From Paramecium octaurelia (taxonomy: Eukaryota > Ciliophora > Oligohymenophorea > Peniculida > Parameciidae), in assembly GCA_905182995.1 (NCBI GenBank), contig CAJJDP010000107.1, positions 1-64,000 of the forward strand: a DNA stretch of 64,000 bases. Reading direction: 5' to 3'. Position numbers and translations under genes: made by a program. How positions within the stretch are numbered: the stretch's first letter is position 1; each line of letters starts with the position of its first letter. Positions 13,458-25,349 of the stretch are shown here, in pieces. The notes beneath the pieces were generated by a model, which worked only from the letters and a program-made list of their open reading frames with translations, was not told where the DNA came from and ran no database searches.

Positions 13458-14760
13458 TAAAATTCTAATATCAGCAAGTTTTTAAAGGTATTTATAACTC
13501 ACTAATACAGAATCATTACTAATATGCATTTATGCATGACAACTTTAAAATTATTTTTATAAAATTGATGTATAAATATTTTCAACCTCAAATTATTTAC
13601 AATTTACCAATAAAAATTCTTCATTGGGTAGAAAGCTATTAAAATGGAAATAGAATCATGTTTATAAATAATTAAGCAAACTGACTGGGTCCGTTATCAT
13701 TAAATAGCACCTATAAATAGAGTTTATACAGAAATAGTTTAATAAAGAAGTAGGAAATAAATCTTTAAATACAAAATTAAAAATATTATTATAAAGAATG
13801 TTATTCAATTTTATAAGTTTGATTTAAAGCATCTCACTTTTGCAGAAAGCAGATTTATAATATTATGATGATTAAAATTTTCATTCTCGTAACAATTTAA
13901 ACAATTAAAGAAACTATTTTAGTTATTTTCTTCTTTGAAAAACTCCGTTTAAAAATATTATTATGAATAATGGATTAGATCTTATATTAATTATTTCAAT
14001 CAAATATAAACTAAGCGTAAATCTGTCAACATAAAAATAAAATTTGAAAATTCATATTTTATCCTAAATTAATCTATATTTATCTTAAATATTAAGCGAA
14101 CTGGCGTAAATGTTCTACACTTCTACACTATTATGAAGATAATTTATTTAACACGATTGCTAGTAGTTCTCTCTGCTGATATCAATTCAAATAAAATTAA
14201 AATAGAATATCTGATGTAAAATTAATCTAAAAGACATAAAATGACTTATTGAATAGCATTTTTTTTGTCATGTGAATGTGATTTTATTTAAATCAAAAAA
14301 TACATTTGGTTTAATTTATTAATAACATTAGTAAATAAATTATAAATTTATTTTTTAGTATATTAGATTACCTAGGAACAATATGAAGAACAGAAATAGC
14401 TGGCGATAATAAATGGTCAAAATGATTAATCAAAATGTAATCTGAAAATTGAAAGCACTAATTTTTAAATTAGCTTATAGGAAAGGAAACTGAAATCAAT
14501 AACGTTAAATAATTAAGTTTAGCAAATTTTAACACACTTTAAGGATATATAAACTATTTTTTAAATATATAACTAAAAAATTTTATACTGAAATTAATTA
14601 TAGATGTAAAATTCCATTGTTAAATGATGATATAGAAATTAAATAAAATGAATAACAACATTATTATTGCTTTATTTCAAAACAATATTTATTTTATTGA
14701 ATTATAATTTTCATATTTTATAATATTATGAATTAAATTTAATCGTATAAAGGTAACTTA
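13458..14760 (+). repeat. second copy of exact 1303-bp duplication
   Basis: Same sequence as 12154-13456. This copy runs directly into the intact Rab gene, so it is the one with correct downstream continuity. Confidence 0.9.
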
Positions 14761-15388
14761 GATATCAAACGAAGTTATTTTAGTAGGAGATAGCAAGGTC
14801 GGGAAGACAAGCTTTTTTATTCGAATAACTAAGAATGTTGCTCCAAGATAGCCCTAATCTACAATTGGAGTTGAGTATGCAACAAAGTAGATTGTGTTTA
14901 AGGAGTCAATAATAAATCTAAAAATTTGGGACACAGGTATGATATTTTTGATTTAGCTGGTTCTGAGAAATATAAGTCTTTAACTTCAAAGTATTAATTA
15001 CACTATTTAGCCATTTTCATTAATCATAAGGGGCATTATTGTTTTATGATCTGACTGATTTATATTCTTATGAAAATTTACAATACTGGTTGAAAGGTAG
15101 TCATAAATAATAAATGAAGATATTTACAATAATGCTGACGATAGAATTGTGATTATAATAGTAGGAAATAAATTAGACCTGATTCACGATGGAGTAGAAC
15201 TCAGATGTATTGCATAAGAGAAGGTTCAATAATTTTGTAAAGCTAAAAACCTGTTGTATTGTGAAATATCAACAAAAACAGGAGAGGGAATAAATGAGTT
15301 GATTGATTAGCTTGCTCAGAACGTATAAGCCAGAAAAGTCTCACAAGATGTCTTATAATAAAGGCCTAGACAAAATTGTTGTACTTGA
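14728..15388 (+). CDS. Rab-family small GTPase (atypical)
   Basis: 191 residues after removing four introns: 14753-14774, 14937-14956, 14991-15010 and 15097-15119. A membrane-traffic GTPase: P-loop VGDSKVGKTS, switch I STIGVEYATK (Rab11-like), IWDTAG, NKLD and EISTK give the five G motifs, and the C terminus NCCT has the two cysteines used for prenylation. Start MNQIQSYKVILVGD is fixed by splicing of intron 1. Odd points: the usual catalytic Gln after DTAG is Ser (DTAGSE), and the switch II NYYRGA sequence is replaced by NHFHQSQGA. Slow GTP hydrolysis is therefore likely. Rab membership is secure; the subfamily is not. Confidence 0.9.
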
Positions 15389-15638
15389 TGAAATTTTGGT
15401 TATCTATTTATTATATTGATTATAAATTCTTTTCTGTTCTTGCTATTAATGCAGCACATTAAAATAAAAATAGTCAAATTTACAAAGACAATGTGATTCA
15501 TGAATAATTATGAAATAAAGAAATTTGATTAATACGGATTCTTAAATTCCAAAAGATTCCATTGTATAGAAATCATAATTAAAGGACTTCACCCACCAAT
15601 ATAAATTTAAATATTTAAATAATTTTTTAATTTAATCA

Positions 15639-16169
15639 ATGGACCCTCACGGTGATGATGATGAATAAGTAGGAGATGACTACAATCCAGAATAAGAAGT
15701 GTTTGTAGGAGAAGGATAGGCAACTCTTCCTTAACTACCTGTTTAAACCGGAGAAGAAAATGATGAAGAAGTAGCTAAATTCCGAGCTAAAATTTATAGA
15801 TTTGCAGATGCTTAATGGAAGGTAATATATATGATTTACTTTTAGGAAAGAGGTGTTGGAGACATGAAATTCCTTAAAAATAAATAAACAAATAAAATCA
15901 GATTACTTATGAGATAAGACAAGACTGGAAAATTAATTGCTAATCATTTCATCACAGCATAAGAGGGCTTTTGCAAATTATCCTAATTGAAGACAGCTGA
16001 CAAGTCATGGATATGGACATGCTATGATGCTTCTGATGAATAACCAAAAGTTTGGCAATTGTGTGTTCGATTTACTTCACCAGAAGAAGTCGAAAGATTT
16101 AAAACAGAGTTTGAAAAAGCTTATGATAGCAATAAGGCCTTGTAAGAGGAAGTTCCAAAGAATGAATGA
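15639..16169 (+). CDS. RANBP1: Ran-binding protein 1 (RanBD domain)
   Basis: 168 residues, one 24-nt intron at 15822-15845. An acidic N terminus (MDPHGDDDEQ) precedes a single Ran-binding domain: KIYRFADAQWKERGVGDMK, then RLLMRQDKTGKL, WTCYDASD and WQLCVRFTSPEEVERF. These are the standard RanBD landmarks. The protein binds Ran-GTP and promotes GTP hydrolysis with RanGAP in nuclear transport; the short single-domain form matches RanBP1 rather than RanBP2. It lies 250 bp downstream of the Rab gene on the same strand; I see no regulatory signal between them. No abnormality. Confidence 0.93.
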
Positions 16170-16559
16170 ATTATAATTGTCATTATTAATAATCAACCAT
16201 TATTTATTTATGAATTCCTGATAATTGGACTAAATATTCAATTGCATTTATATTTAGAAATAAATTAAAATAATTCTAATTTGCAAATTGAATATCTCTT
16301 CAATAAATCATTTTGAGTAATGCAAATAAAAGTGACACCAAATCTTAAATAGTATTTTAATTCACTAATCTTATAATTGTTTTCATAACACTTGCCAAAT
16401 TTATAATATAAAAATTTCTAGAATTATCCAAATTAATATATATGCTTAAACTTAGCCATAGCTATTCAATAACTTACTGAAGCATATTATTTCTAATAAT
16501 TTTAATCTAATATCAATAAACATTTAAGTTCTTGATTTCAAATATAATAATAATATTTC

Positions 16560-16969
16560 TTTCTCTATACTATTGTTGATAAATTTAGTAAAGGAAACGA
16601 ATAAAATATAATTTAGATTTAGGCTTTCATTATTCAATGAAATCAGAAAAGACTATTCGATTACTATAGAAAACTAGAGCTTGTAGATATATCAATAATT
16701 AAGAATAAAATTCTTCATAATTTATTGAGATTATATTATTAATAATAATTTTGATGAGGAATTTTTTAAATAAATTGAACATTTTCTTAAATGCTAAAGA
16801 AAACCCCCATCTTACACAATATTTAGTTTAAAATCAGTCATTCAATAAGTTTGTACACAAAACAGAATTCATGAAAAAAAAATTTTGGTAAAAATTAGAT
16901 GAAGCTGCTTTTCCAGAAGAATACTCAAATAAATTACTAGAATAGAATAAGAAAAATTCTAAGAAATGA
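16560..16969 (+). pseudogene. unidentified gene remnant with broken frame
   Basis: The segment reads as protein-like text (LFNEIRKDYSITIEN; NNNFDEEFFKQIEHFLKC; FWQKLDEAAFPEEYSNKLLE) but in pieces. An in-frame TGA at 16726-16728 interrupts it. A run of nine A at 16874-16882 puts the last piece one base out of frame; eight A would join it. The final TGA is at 16967-16969. I found no intron that removes the first stop. Either a decayed gene or one with sequence errors; no family recognised. The frame is open upstream to about 16336. Confidence 0.35.
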
Positions 16970-17037
16970 ATTGATTACCTATAATTACAAATTATTATTC
17001 AAATTGTTTAGTATATACACCCTACAAAATTAATTTG

Positions 17038-17142
17038 ATGTTTGGAAGACCATAATCTAATATTAACATTGAGTCTGAAATTTCATTAGCACTTCAGAGC
17101 TATTTAGTTTAATAAGCTTTATAATAAGCTCAAGTGAAATGA
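17038..17142 (+). CDS. possible very small protein
   Basis: ATG 17038 gives 34 residues (MFGRPQSNINIESEISLALQ...) to TGA 17140-17142, with protein-like composition. A 28-nt GT...AG segment beginning at 17134 could extend it. No family recognised; with a one-stop code, open frames this short occur by chance. Confidence 0.2.
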
Positions 17143-17445
17143 GAGTATTATTTAAATAAAGAAAAAGAGTAGATTTTTTCAAGAAAAGTTGAAGTAGAAA
17201 TTGAATGGCTCTGTTTGTTTGTTGCAAAACAATATTGAATGATCAATTGTTCTAAGAAAGGATGTTCTTAAAGATAATACAAATATCAAGTGATATCAGA
17301 AATAATTAATATCCAATAATATATATTATAATATAATTTAAAACTTCTTTATAATAACATTACTATAAATTATATATAGATTCTTAATTGAGTTATAATA
17401 ATAATAATAAAGAATTAGATTTGATTACAAACTTTTTATAATTAT

Positions 17446-18800
17446 TCATAATAATGAGGATTGTTTATTTTATTTTTGAGACATTTCTGGTAATAGACAT
17501 AAGCTTTATACTTTTTTCGAGGATTTGGTTAGTTATACAGATTAGAAATTAAAATTGAGTAATTTTGAGATATTTGAGGATGATCGGCTGAATTTATCGG
17601 AAGTTTAAGATTGAAGTGTTCGATTGGAGGTAAATTAATTTTTGTTGAAAAGAACTTGCACAACTACTTTGTCGGATACTTCAATACTTCCTGTTGATAG
17701 TTTTTTTCTATGTTATGTATCCTTTCTGTTGAATCCAGTCATTGTAGTTTGTTCAGATTTTTATTAAGGAGGTTAAGCTTGTTTAAATAACTTCTCTAAC
17801 GAGATCATGCTTCTAAATTTATGCTGTCTTTGAAATTTATAAGCTTGATTTTCTGGTATTTATAAATCAACAATATGATTTTCTACTAATTTTCTTCTTA
17901 GCATACTTTTTTGCTTTTTTGAATTCTCAATTAGTAATTTTGCTGGTTCTGGAAACAATTATAGTAAAACTTTATCTATTTTAAATAATTGTGCATCTTT
18001 GGATAGAACTTATGCTGAATAATTAGCCATGGCACATTCTTCGTTGATAAAATCCATGGGGTTGCACTCCATAATAATGTTTCTTTTAGTATAGATTTGC
18101 ACTCTTCCGGTAAAAATGATAAACAAGTTATCCAATTTTTCATATAACTACATTATACAAGCGAGTTCTTCATAATAGAAAAGCTAATGTATTTATGAAA
18201 TACTTAAAGTGAATCAGCAATTTGACATAACAATTATTTATCATCCACATTAGTAGGTTTGAAGGCATTTAAAAAGAAGTGTCTTTTCTGTCTGATTAAT
18301 TACTCATGTTTAAGAAGCAATGATGTAATGTCTGTAGGTGTCAGCACAAGCAAAGTGCAATTTTCAACTGCGAACTAATTTAAAATATTTCTTACAATTT
18401 TATTCATATTTTGTCTGTCAATTAAATAACCTTCAGGTAAGTCTTCTTAGTACTATTATTTTTTTTTCTTGATAAATTTGGACTTTGATGCGAATTCATC
18501 CAAATCCTCTAAATCTGATAAATCTTATCTCATCCTTCCTTAATAAAACAAATATAAATTGTCCTATTCATTTTATGGCACTAAATTAAATGCCATCAAT
18601 TCATACACTTTTATTCTTCTAATAAGCTATAGTATATAAAATAGTGAAGTTACTTCTAAATATTCAGAATGACTTTATAGGGTAAGCACTTTAATAAATG
18701 GTTCTAACTTGTGGAATTACTCTTTATATAGAATCTATTCAAACATAATAAATACTTCGATTTCAGCTTAGGTTTTCACAGGTTTCCTAAACAGATCCAT
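17446..18800 (-). CDS. cyclic-nucleotide-binding-domain protein
   Basis: ATG 18800 to TGA 17446, about 444 residues. The 20-nt intron at 18184-18203 is required. Three further GTA...TAG segments of 21, 27 and 21 nt without stops may also be introns. The central region has the cNMP-binding fold pattern: DNLFIIFTGRVQIYTKRN, then DFINEECAM at the phosphate-binding cassette position, then SKDAQLFKIDKVLLQLF. The usual Arg of the cassette is not evident (ANYSAQVLS), so nucleotide binding may be weak or lost. The C-terminal 150 residues are basic and Ser/Gln-rich. No membrane segments or kinase domain. The gene starts 40 bp after the end of the phosphatase gene on the same strand. Fold assignment is moderately sure, ligand unknown. 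Confidence 0.7.
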
Positions 18801-18840
18801 TATTTCAATATTTATAAATAATATCAATTAATCACAAAAA

Positions 18841-19864
18841 TCACAAATTAAGTCCAAACACAGCTCCATTGCCGAATTTAAAATCGATTCTTTATCTGCT
18901 ACATTATAATATTGATTTTATGATTTGAAAATGTGTCACGATTCCAATTTTACTTTAAGTTTGATCTTCCTTTATTTTGTTTACAAATCCTTGCACTCTA
19001 CTCATTACATTCCTGCTGTATTCTAATTAAAAGCTTGATCCTTTTCTGACAAACTCATCAACTATAAATCTTTCGAAATCTTCCTTATTTGGTTAGCAAT
19101 CTCTTAAATTGTAACTTTTTTGTAATAAGTTAAATTGCCAAAACTCAAGATTTTCTGGCATCTCACTAAAATCAAATTTAATTGGATTTCCATTCTAATA
19201 ATAATTTATATTAAGGATACATCTTTTAAAAGTTCTGTAAGGGAGCCCCATTTATATAGTGAATTTATGGTGCTTATTTTCTCGCAAATGTCTGGACATA
19301 GGATAAATTAAATCTTCTCTTTCTATGGATGGTTGCAAAACAATAGTTGAGTTGTTTGTATTGCTCTATAATTACTTTCAAATAATATGCCTTAACAATG
19401 GTGACACATAGACTTTATCAAAGTCCAATTTATTAATTTCTAACTTTAATTTATCACATTATTTAGTGCCTAAATATTGCAAAGGAGGATCAATCAAATC
19501 ATAATGATAGATATTTGAATCCTTAAATTCTGTTACTCTTTTAAAATAATTATGCCATGCCAAAGCATGCCTTACTAAAATTTCATTCTAATTTCATACT
19601 GATTATGAATTTACTATTCAGAGTGTTCTAGGGAGTGAATTCTAAACTGATCTTTAATTTTTTCCAACCTTCGTCTTCATCTTTCATCTTATAGATTTCA
19701 AGCTCCAATTCTTTTGCCTCCTTTATTTTCTATTCTAATATTAAATATTTGTGTTTTAACTATAATGGGCATCTAATATACTTAGAAATGACTTACATTT
19801 TAGATAATAGCTAAGTATCATAAATCTCTGTTTGCTTTACAAGCTAACTAAATTTAAACAACAT
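18841..19864 (-). CDS. histidine-phosphatase-superfamily (PGAM-like) protein
   Basis: 308 residues after four introns (19773-19796, 19575-19599, 19375-19396, 19195-19220). A helical charged N terminus of about 90 residues is followed by FIIIRHALAWHNYF, the RHG-type catalytic motif with phospho-acceptor His. Then come DPPLQYLGTKQCDKL and SPFNYRAIQTTQLLF, the second basic patch, and near the C terminus GIVTHFQIIKSIL, which carries the second catalytic His. This order is that of phosphoglycerate-mutase-like phosphatases; whether the substrate is a sugar phosphate, a nucleotide or a protein cannot be told. Removing the introns restores one frame, which supports a functional gene. Symbol not assigned. 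Confidence 0.85.
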
Positions 19865-20274
19865 AAATAAAATTGGTTAATTTTTAAATCAAATATATCA
19901 TAAATACATTGGTTTATAAAAATTCTTATAATTCAAGGATATTCATTTTTTAAATCCCACAACACAATCCAATATCAATACTTTTGTGTTACCTATAGAA
20001 TAATATTACATCAAAATGCAGATCTTCATTTAATATTTGAGTTATGCTCCTCCATCAATGAAAGATTAATCCAACATAATAATATAGGACCTGAGGAGAA
20101 TAGAAAAAGTATTGTATTTTATATTAAAAGATTAGAATATTTATTGGAATATAGAAAAATAACGATTGCTTATTGTCTACTTCTGATCTTTTCAGTGTGA
20201 TGAATCAAAAATCATATATAATAAATTAATGAATTGATAAAGACTAAAACTATATAATTTTATCATTTCTACAT
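19865..20274. other. intergenic AT-rich spacer
   Basis: Between two minus-strand genes; no gene, repeat or RNA seen. Confidence 0.5.
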
Positions 20275-21859
20275 TCAATTTTAATTTAATGTTTCTCTTT
20301 TTGAGTCGACACTTATTGTTTAACTTCCATTTTTACTATAAATACATTTTCTTTATTATAGAGAGTGTATTCTAGCAGGAGTATCATAAGGCTGTGAATT
20401 TTTGGGGGTTTGAAGTCTCATCAATGTTCTAGATTGAAAATTTGATGATTGTGTTGGGGTTTAATGTAGATTCCTTTTTAATTCATTTTGTCTCCTGTCC
20501 AATAGCAATATTAAATTTGTGAGATCCTTTTCTTAATTAATAGATGGAACTTAGAGCGTTTCACAAAAATCTTATATTATGTCTAAAGAATCTTTTGTTA
20601 GGTTGAAGCACTAATTAAGATATTTCCATTAATATTGTAATTAAGAACTCAGCCCTTTCATTTGTAATGGCAGATCAGCTGAATTTTAGTTGGTTTTGGA
20701 GATACTAGAATTAATGATTTCAAAATATTTACTTTTCTTTTAATTATTCAATATACTTTTATTACCGAGATATCTATTTCTGAAGAGATTTAATTTCTAA
20801 ATTAAACTGTTCTTAAATAGATTGCTAATTGGATTTTATTCCAACATTCTATTCAATAATATTTTACAAGTTAATAAACGCTTATTCTAATTAACCACTT
20901 TATCTTTCCTAAATCAGGCCTATTCTTAAGGAGTCTTCATCAAATTTTTTTACAGCTGAGTGCACTTCAAATTTAACTGCCTTTGAATTGTTGATTTCAA
21001 GTTCTTAGTACATATTTGCTAAGGTTTTGAATTTTTCTTATGTTTAATGGACATCTTCGATTTACTAACTAATATGTACCTGCTTTACAAATTTCTATTC
21101 TTTTTGACAAAGATGCTAATTAAAGATAGCATTCATCAATTTGTTAAACTTCTCTCACAAGACTTTGCAATCGTTCATTAAATTATGCAGTATCCTGCAA
21201 AGTTTGGCTTTTCATTTCTTTTGTATTTTTAAACAACAGTTATACATCATTTCTTAAATAGCTTATGCTTTAAGATACATTAGAAATGCAATCTCTGATT
21301 TCAGTCTATTTATATATGTGAAATATTACAAAATTATCATCCAAATTCTATTTTAAAGCATATTTATGTTTAATATAATCCATCTCCTCGTTAATTTTTT
21401 CATTGGTTAAAGCTTAAAATTTTGATTATTATTTTGCATTCAAAATAGTCTAATAAGTGGCATCAACATTGGTTTTAAATTAATTGATATCATCCTGGAC
21501 ATGTACAATCTTATTGCTGAAATCGATATCAATTTTAGAGATCTCAGTTGAAACATATTTTTGAAATTAAGCTAATTAATCAATATTTATGTTTTACTTG
21601 TATTGAAATCAAAAAGACTTTCTATGTTCGAATTAATGGATTTTTATAATTTGATGAACCTTTCATTTATTCCAAAGAAATCAGAATTTTCATTTAGTGT
21701 TACATATATACATGTTTAATTTTTTTAATTCGATTCCAAATATTTGCTCAATAGGTTCTTCTAATCATTGCAATTGTAATTATGTAATTGGAATACTTAC
21801 TGTATTGCATCAAATATTTCATTATATTTCAAAAGAGTTTAAATTATCAGTTGCTACAT
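20275..21859 (-). CDS. long coiled-coil protein
   Basis: ATG 21859 to TGA 20275, about 501 residues. At least three introns are needed: 26 nt, 25 nt and 28 nt. A 24-nt in-frame GTAATA...AAATAG segment may be a fourth. Nearly the whole protein is predicted helix with heptad-like spacing (YVSTEISKIDIDFSNKI; LQSLVREVQQIDECYLQLA; EIKSLQKQISRQQKYIEQL). The C-terminal 110 residues are Ser/Gln/Thr-rich and include RLQTPKNSQPYDTPARI. It has no membrane segment or enzymatic motif. This looks like a structural or cytoskeletal coiled-coil protein; I do not recognise the family. The start is the first ATG of the coherent frame; the exact N terminus is less sure. Confidence 0.75.
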
Positions 21860-22417
21860 CAATTATTCTCTTTAAAAAATATTATATTAAAGAAATGTGT
21901 ATATAAAAATATTTTTTTATCATATTAAAGATAAATAAATTGTTTCAAAAATAATCAAATGAACAACCACTCTCCCTATCTATATCTTTAAATGTTCCGT
22001 AATTAAAGTTCAAATTATTTATCATCTCTGAATGGTTCATTTATTACTTAAAATGAGAAAAGATAGAAAACCATTTTTAATTTATTTCATTCAAGTTAAT
22101 GTTCTTCCAAGATATTACAATTGAAATTATTAGATAAATTATTCACCATTTAATTGTGATATCAAATTTTTATTTATTTTATTAAGTAAAATCTGGATTA
22201 TTTATAATTAGTATCATGAAAACATAGATTCAAACGTAAATTTAAATTATAATGAAATTAAAAAATGATAAAGAATATTACAATCAGTATGGTTCAGCAA
22301 AAACATTGGCTTTCGTAGTTGAGCTAGGGATTCTGATCCTACTTTTAGTGGAAAAACAGCCCCAATTCAAATGTTATGTAAGTACTGCTTAAAAATCAAT
22401 AATTATTAAATAATAAC
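21860..22417. other. divergent intergenic region
   Basis: Promoter region for two divergent genes. A plus-strand frame from ATG 22251 stays open through the MORN gene start but in another phase, and is probably not a gene. Confidence 0.4.
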
Positions 22418-23404
22418 ATGTCTTAAAAGCCTAAATTACCTTCAAGCCGAAAAGTGTATCCAGTAACAAACTCAGGAGAAGCGTCCCCAACTTAAACCTA
22501 ATATATTGAATCTTCTAAAACAATAGCATAAGATAAATAATAAAAAAAGAATGATGACATTAAATTGATAACAGATGAATATGTAACCATCTCATTTAAG
22601 TCAAGCCACCTGTTACATAGGAGATAATTAAATTAAAGGAGAAATTGCAATTGGTTGATAAAATTTCCCTCTCCTTTAAGGAGATTGAGAAGGAGGATGT
22701 GTATTTTTATGGAGATGTGATCTTCAATATGAAATGTGGCTTTGGTAAATAGTTCAATAAGAATAACTTGACCTACTATTAAGGAGAGTTTATGATGGAT
22801 TTGTTTCATGGCAAAGGTACGTTAATTTATCAAGATGGCACAATAAAAGTAATGAATAATATTTTAAAGTTAGTAAGGCGTATTTTTTCAGGGAAGATTG
22901 GTTGAAGACGTATTTCCTTTCTTATAACCTTCTTATGATTTGAAATTGGATAGTTTTCAGAATTTTCCAAATGGTGCAAACTTTACTGGTTTACTTGATG
23001 GAAATGGTAAGAAAAGTGGTGTTGGGAAATACATTTGGAAGGATGGCTCGACTTATTTTGGAGAATTTTCTGATGACAGTTTTAATGGTTATGGATAAAT
23101 GACATTTGCAAATGGAAATACTTATTTGGGGGAATGGAGGTAAGGATAGATGGATGGTATTGGTCATTTCATATGGAAAACTAATCATGAGGAATATATA
23201 GGGTAATACAAAAGAAATAAAAAAAATGGGTTTGGAAAGAATAAATTCTCTGATGGAAGAAAATACATTGGTTACTTTCGAGACGGATAGTTTGATGGAT
23301 AAGCTATCCTATAGAAAAAGAATCATTTGGATAAAATCTCATTTTGGTAAAATGGAAATCAAATTGTCGAGCCAACTTAATATACATGCGAAGACAATTT
23401 TTGA
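22418..23404 (+). CDS. MORN-repeat protein
   Basis: ATG 22418 to TGA 23402-23404, about 314 residues. A 23-nt intron follows the codons for TDEY. A second intron near 22850-22893 is either 19 nt (ending TTTTTTCAG) or 43 nt from an upstream GTAATG; both keep frame. The N-terminal 90 residues are Ser/Lys/Gln-rich. The rest is MORN repeats: YYQGEFMMDLFHGKGTLIY, YFGEFSDDSFNGYGQMTF, YLGEWRQGQMDGIGHFIW, YIGQYKRNKKNGFGKNKF, YIGYFRDGQFDGQAI. MORN arrays commonly lie on the cortex or membranes and bind lipid or partner proteins; in ciliates many are cortical or ciliary. Start choice is less certain: an in-frame ATG lies 45 bases upstream. Confidence 0.88.
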
Positions 23405-23767
23405 TTAATCTAGCCATTGATGATTGATATATGAAAATATATTCTTATTAATATTATATATTCTTTACATAAGAATAATTCCTTAAAATGAGTTTCATGA
23501 AGCCTTAAAACTAAATATAGATTCAACCAATTAAATATCATTCTCGGATAATTTAGTCATTACAATTCCTTAATGATTTATCTTAGTTATTATGAGTAAC
23601 TTAAATGTTGTATTTGAATCAAGCTTCGAGATCTGATATTTTCTCTTTTATTTATTTATATATAATATTAATTACAGTTTTCTCTTAATTTAAAATGCTT
23701 ATTTATTATATAATATTTGTGTATATATATAAAATAATTATTATAATAATTATGTGATATAATAGTT
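23405..23767. other. convergent intergenic spacer
   Basis: Between the MORN and MFS gene ends; AT-rich, nothing recognised. Confidence 0.5.
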
Positions 23768-25349
23768 TCATGGATTGGTTTCTGTTTATGGCAATACCAA
23801 AAACTTAGAGTACTTTTCAAAATACATTTCTAAAATTTAAGCTCCTGTTTTCCCTCTGCTATCAAGAATAAAAAATCCACAATAAATAGTATAAAAGAGA
23901 TCTATGCCTCCGAAAATATAAAATGCTCCTGAAATATTAACACCTTAAACGATGTAGGGAAAGGAGAATATTAAAATGGCTTAGAATATCCATCTCAAAT
24001 CCATAGTAAAGAAGGTTCCATCACTATCGTTTAATTAGGGTACAATTCCCTAAGCTATAAAAAAATTTGCTTACCCAACACACTGGACTCAATGTAGCAG
24101 CAAATACCATAATTAAGAGCACCAAAAAGACAAAAATCAGGAATAGTATTGTATCACTTTGATAATTCGATAAAACTGCTATGGTGATGTTTATGGCCCC
24201 CATCAAAACTGATCCTATGACTATTTTGATATAAGACTATTATACTCAAAATATATTTTTGGCCTAGACGTGGCAACATCGGAATGGTTGTGAATTAAGC
24301 TGCAGCACTAAATAGACCAATACAGATGGTATAAATTGTCTTCAATACCAAATCTCCACCTGATAATTACTCAAAAATTTAAGCACTATAATAAAACACA
24401 GCAAATGAGCCACACCAAATTTACACAAACATCTAAATATATAGCAAATTCATTTACTGATATCACACCAACTTGTAATCCTATAAGGTTCTTTTTCTAA
24501 AATATATGCAAAAAGGAATTCTAAGTTTTAAACTATTCATTTTAAGCTATTTATCTGTATCGGTCCAATTAGGCCTCTAAATATTCTTCCTTATATATTT
24601 ATTTAATAACCTTTTTAATTATTATTGATTATTTACGTATTTTGCATGTTCTACATCGTTTCTTTACAATGATTACTCTGGGCTGTCATAATTGTAACAA
24701 AAATAAATCACGGTAGATCTGATTATAAAGATTATGGCTGGAAACAAAAACACAATCCTCCACCAGTTCGATGTTTCACCATGATACCTATAATTATAAA
24801 TTATACATTACTTTATATATCCAATACCCATTAATTATCCAATTGCCAAGCCTGTATTCACTCCATATCCCAAAATCATACTAATTTAGTAATAATATTT
24901 TTCAGGACACAAGGACTTTACATAGACAGGCATAATTAAACTGGAGATGCCATTTGCAACTCCAAGAAAAAAACGAAACACAATTACTACATTTGTGTTG
25001 GCTATTACAGCCAAGAGGCTTGATAATCCAATTAGATCAGCAATATGAATACATTGTTTGTTAGTAAATTTTCTTTTGAGAAAATACCCAATAATTACAC
25101 CCACAACACATCCTAAAGGCAAAATTCCATTTATTACACTCAAAGAGCTTGTTCTTTCTTCCTTTGTTATACCCCTTTATATTTAAATCAAAAAACATAC
25201 AAATTATCGAAAAGTGTGTCAATAGTAAGTGTTAAATAGGAGAGAACGTACCCAATATTTAAGGCTCCTAGTTAGATATTCACATTCATCAAGACTACTT
25301 AAAAAAGTGAGTTAACTTTAGGCGAATTTTCGCTGATATTTGTTTTCAT
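23768..25349 (-). CDS. MFS sugar-transporter-like membrane protein
   Basis: ATG 25349 to TGA 23768, 476 residues once six introns of 24-26 nt are removed; their total restores the frame exactly. About twelve hydrophobic segments are visible (for example INGILPLGCVVGVIIGYF; VVIVFRFFLGVANGISSL; ILFLIFVFLVLLIMVF). Sugar-transporter-family marks include the hydrophilic central loop after FLFPAIIF, and near the C terminus FILDSRGKTGAQILEMYF, corresponding to the PETKGKxLEEI motif. PVCW after helix 10 corresponds to GPxxW. It probably moves a small solute, perhaps a hexose, across the plasma or a vacuolar membrane; the substrate cannot be deduced. Confidence 0.88.

Larger units (their letters stand above)
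11756..14727. other. gene-poor region carrying the duplicated segment
   Basis: No open frame with protein-like composition on either strand. Most of it is the 1303-bp segment that occurs twice (annotated separately). The last 33 bases of each copy hold the start of the Rab gene. Confidence 0.6.

Noticed and set aside
12154-14760. True tandem duplication of the Rab 5' region
   Set aside because: The first copy stops exactly at the N inside an intron; an assembly overlap explains it better.
22251-22417. Small open frame before the MORN gene
   Set aside because: Frame differs from the MORN protein and no splice joins them; composition is not distinctive.
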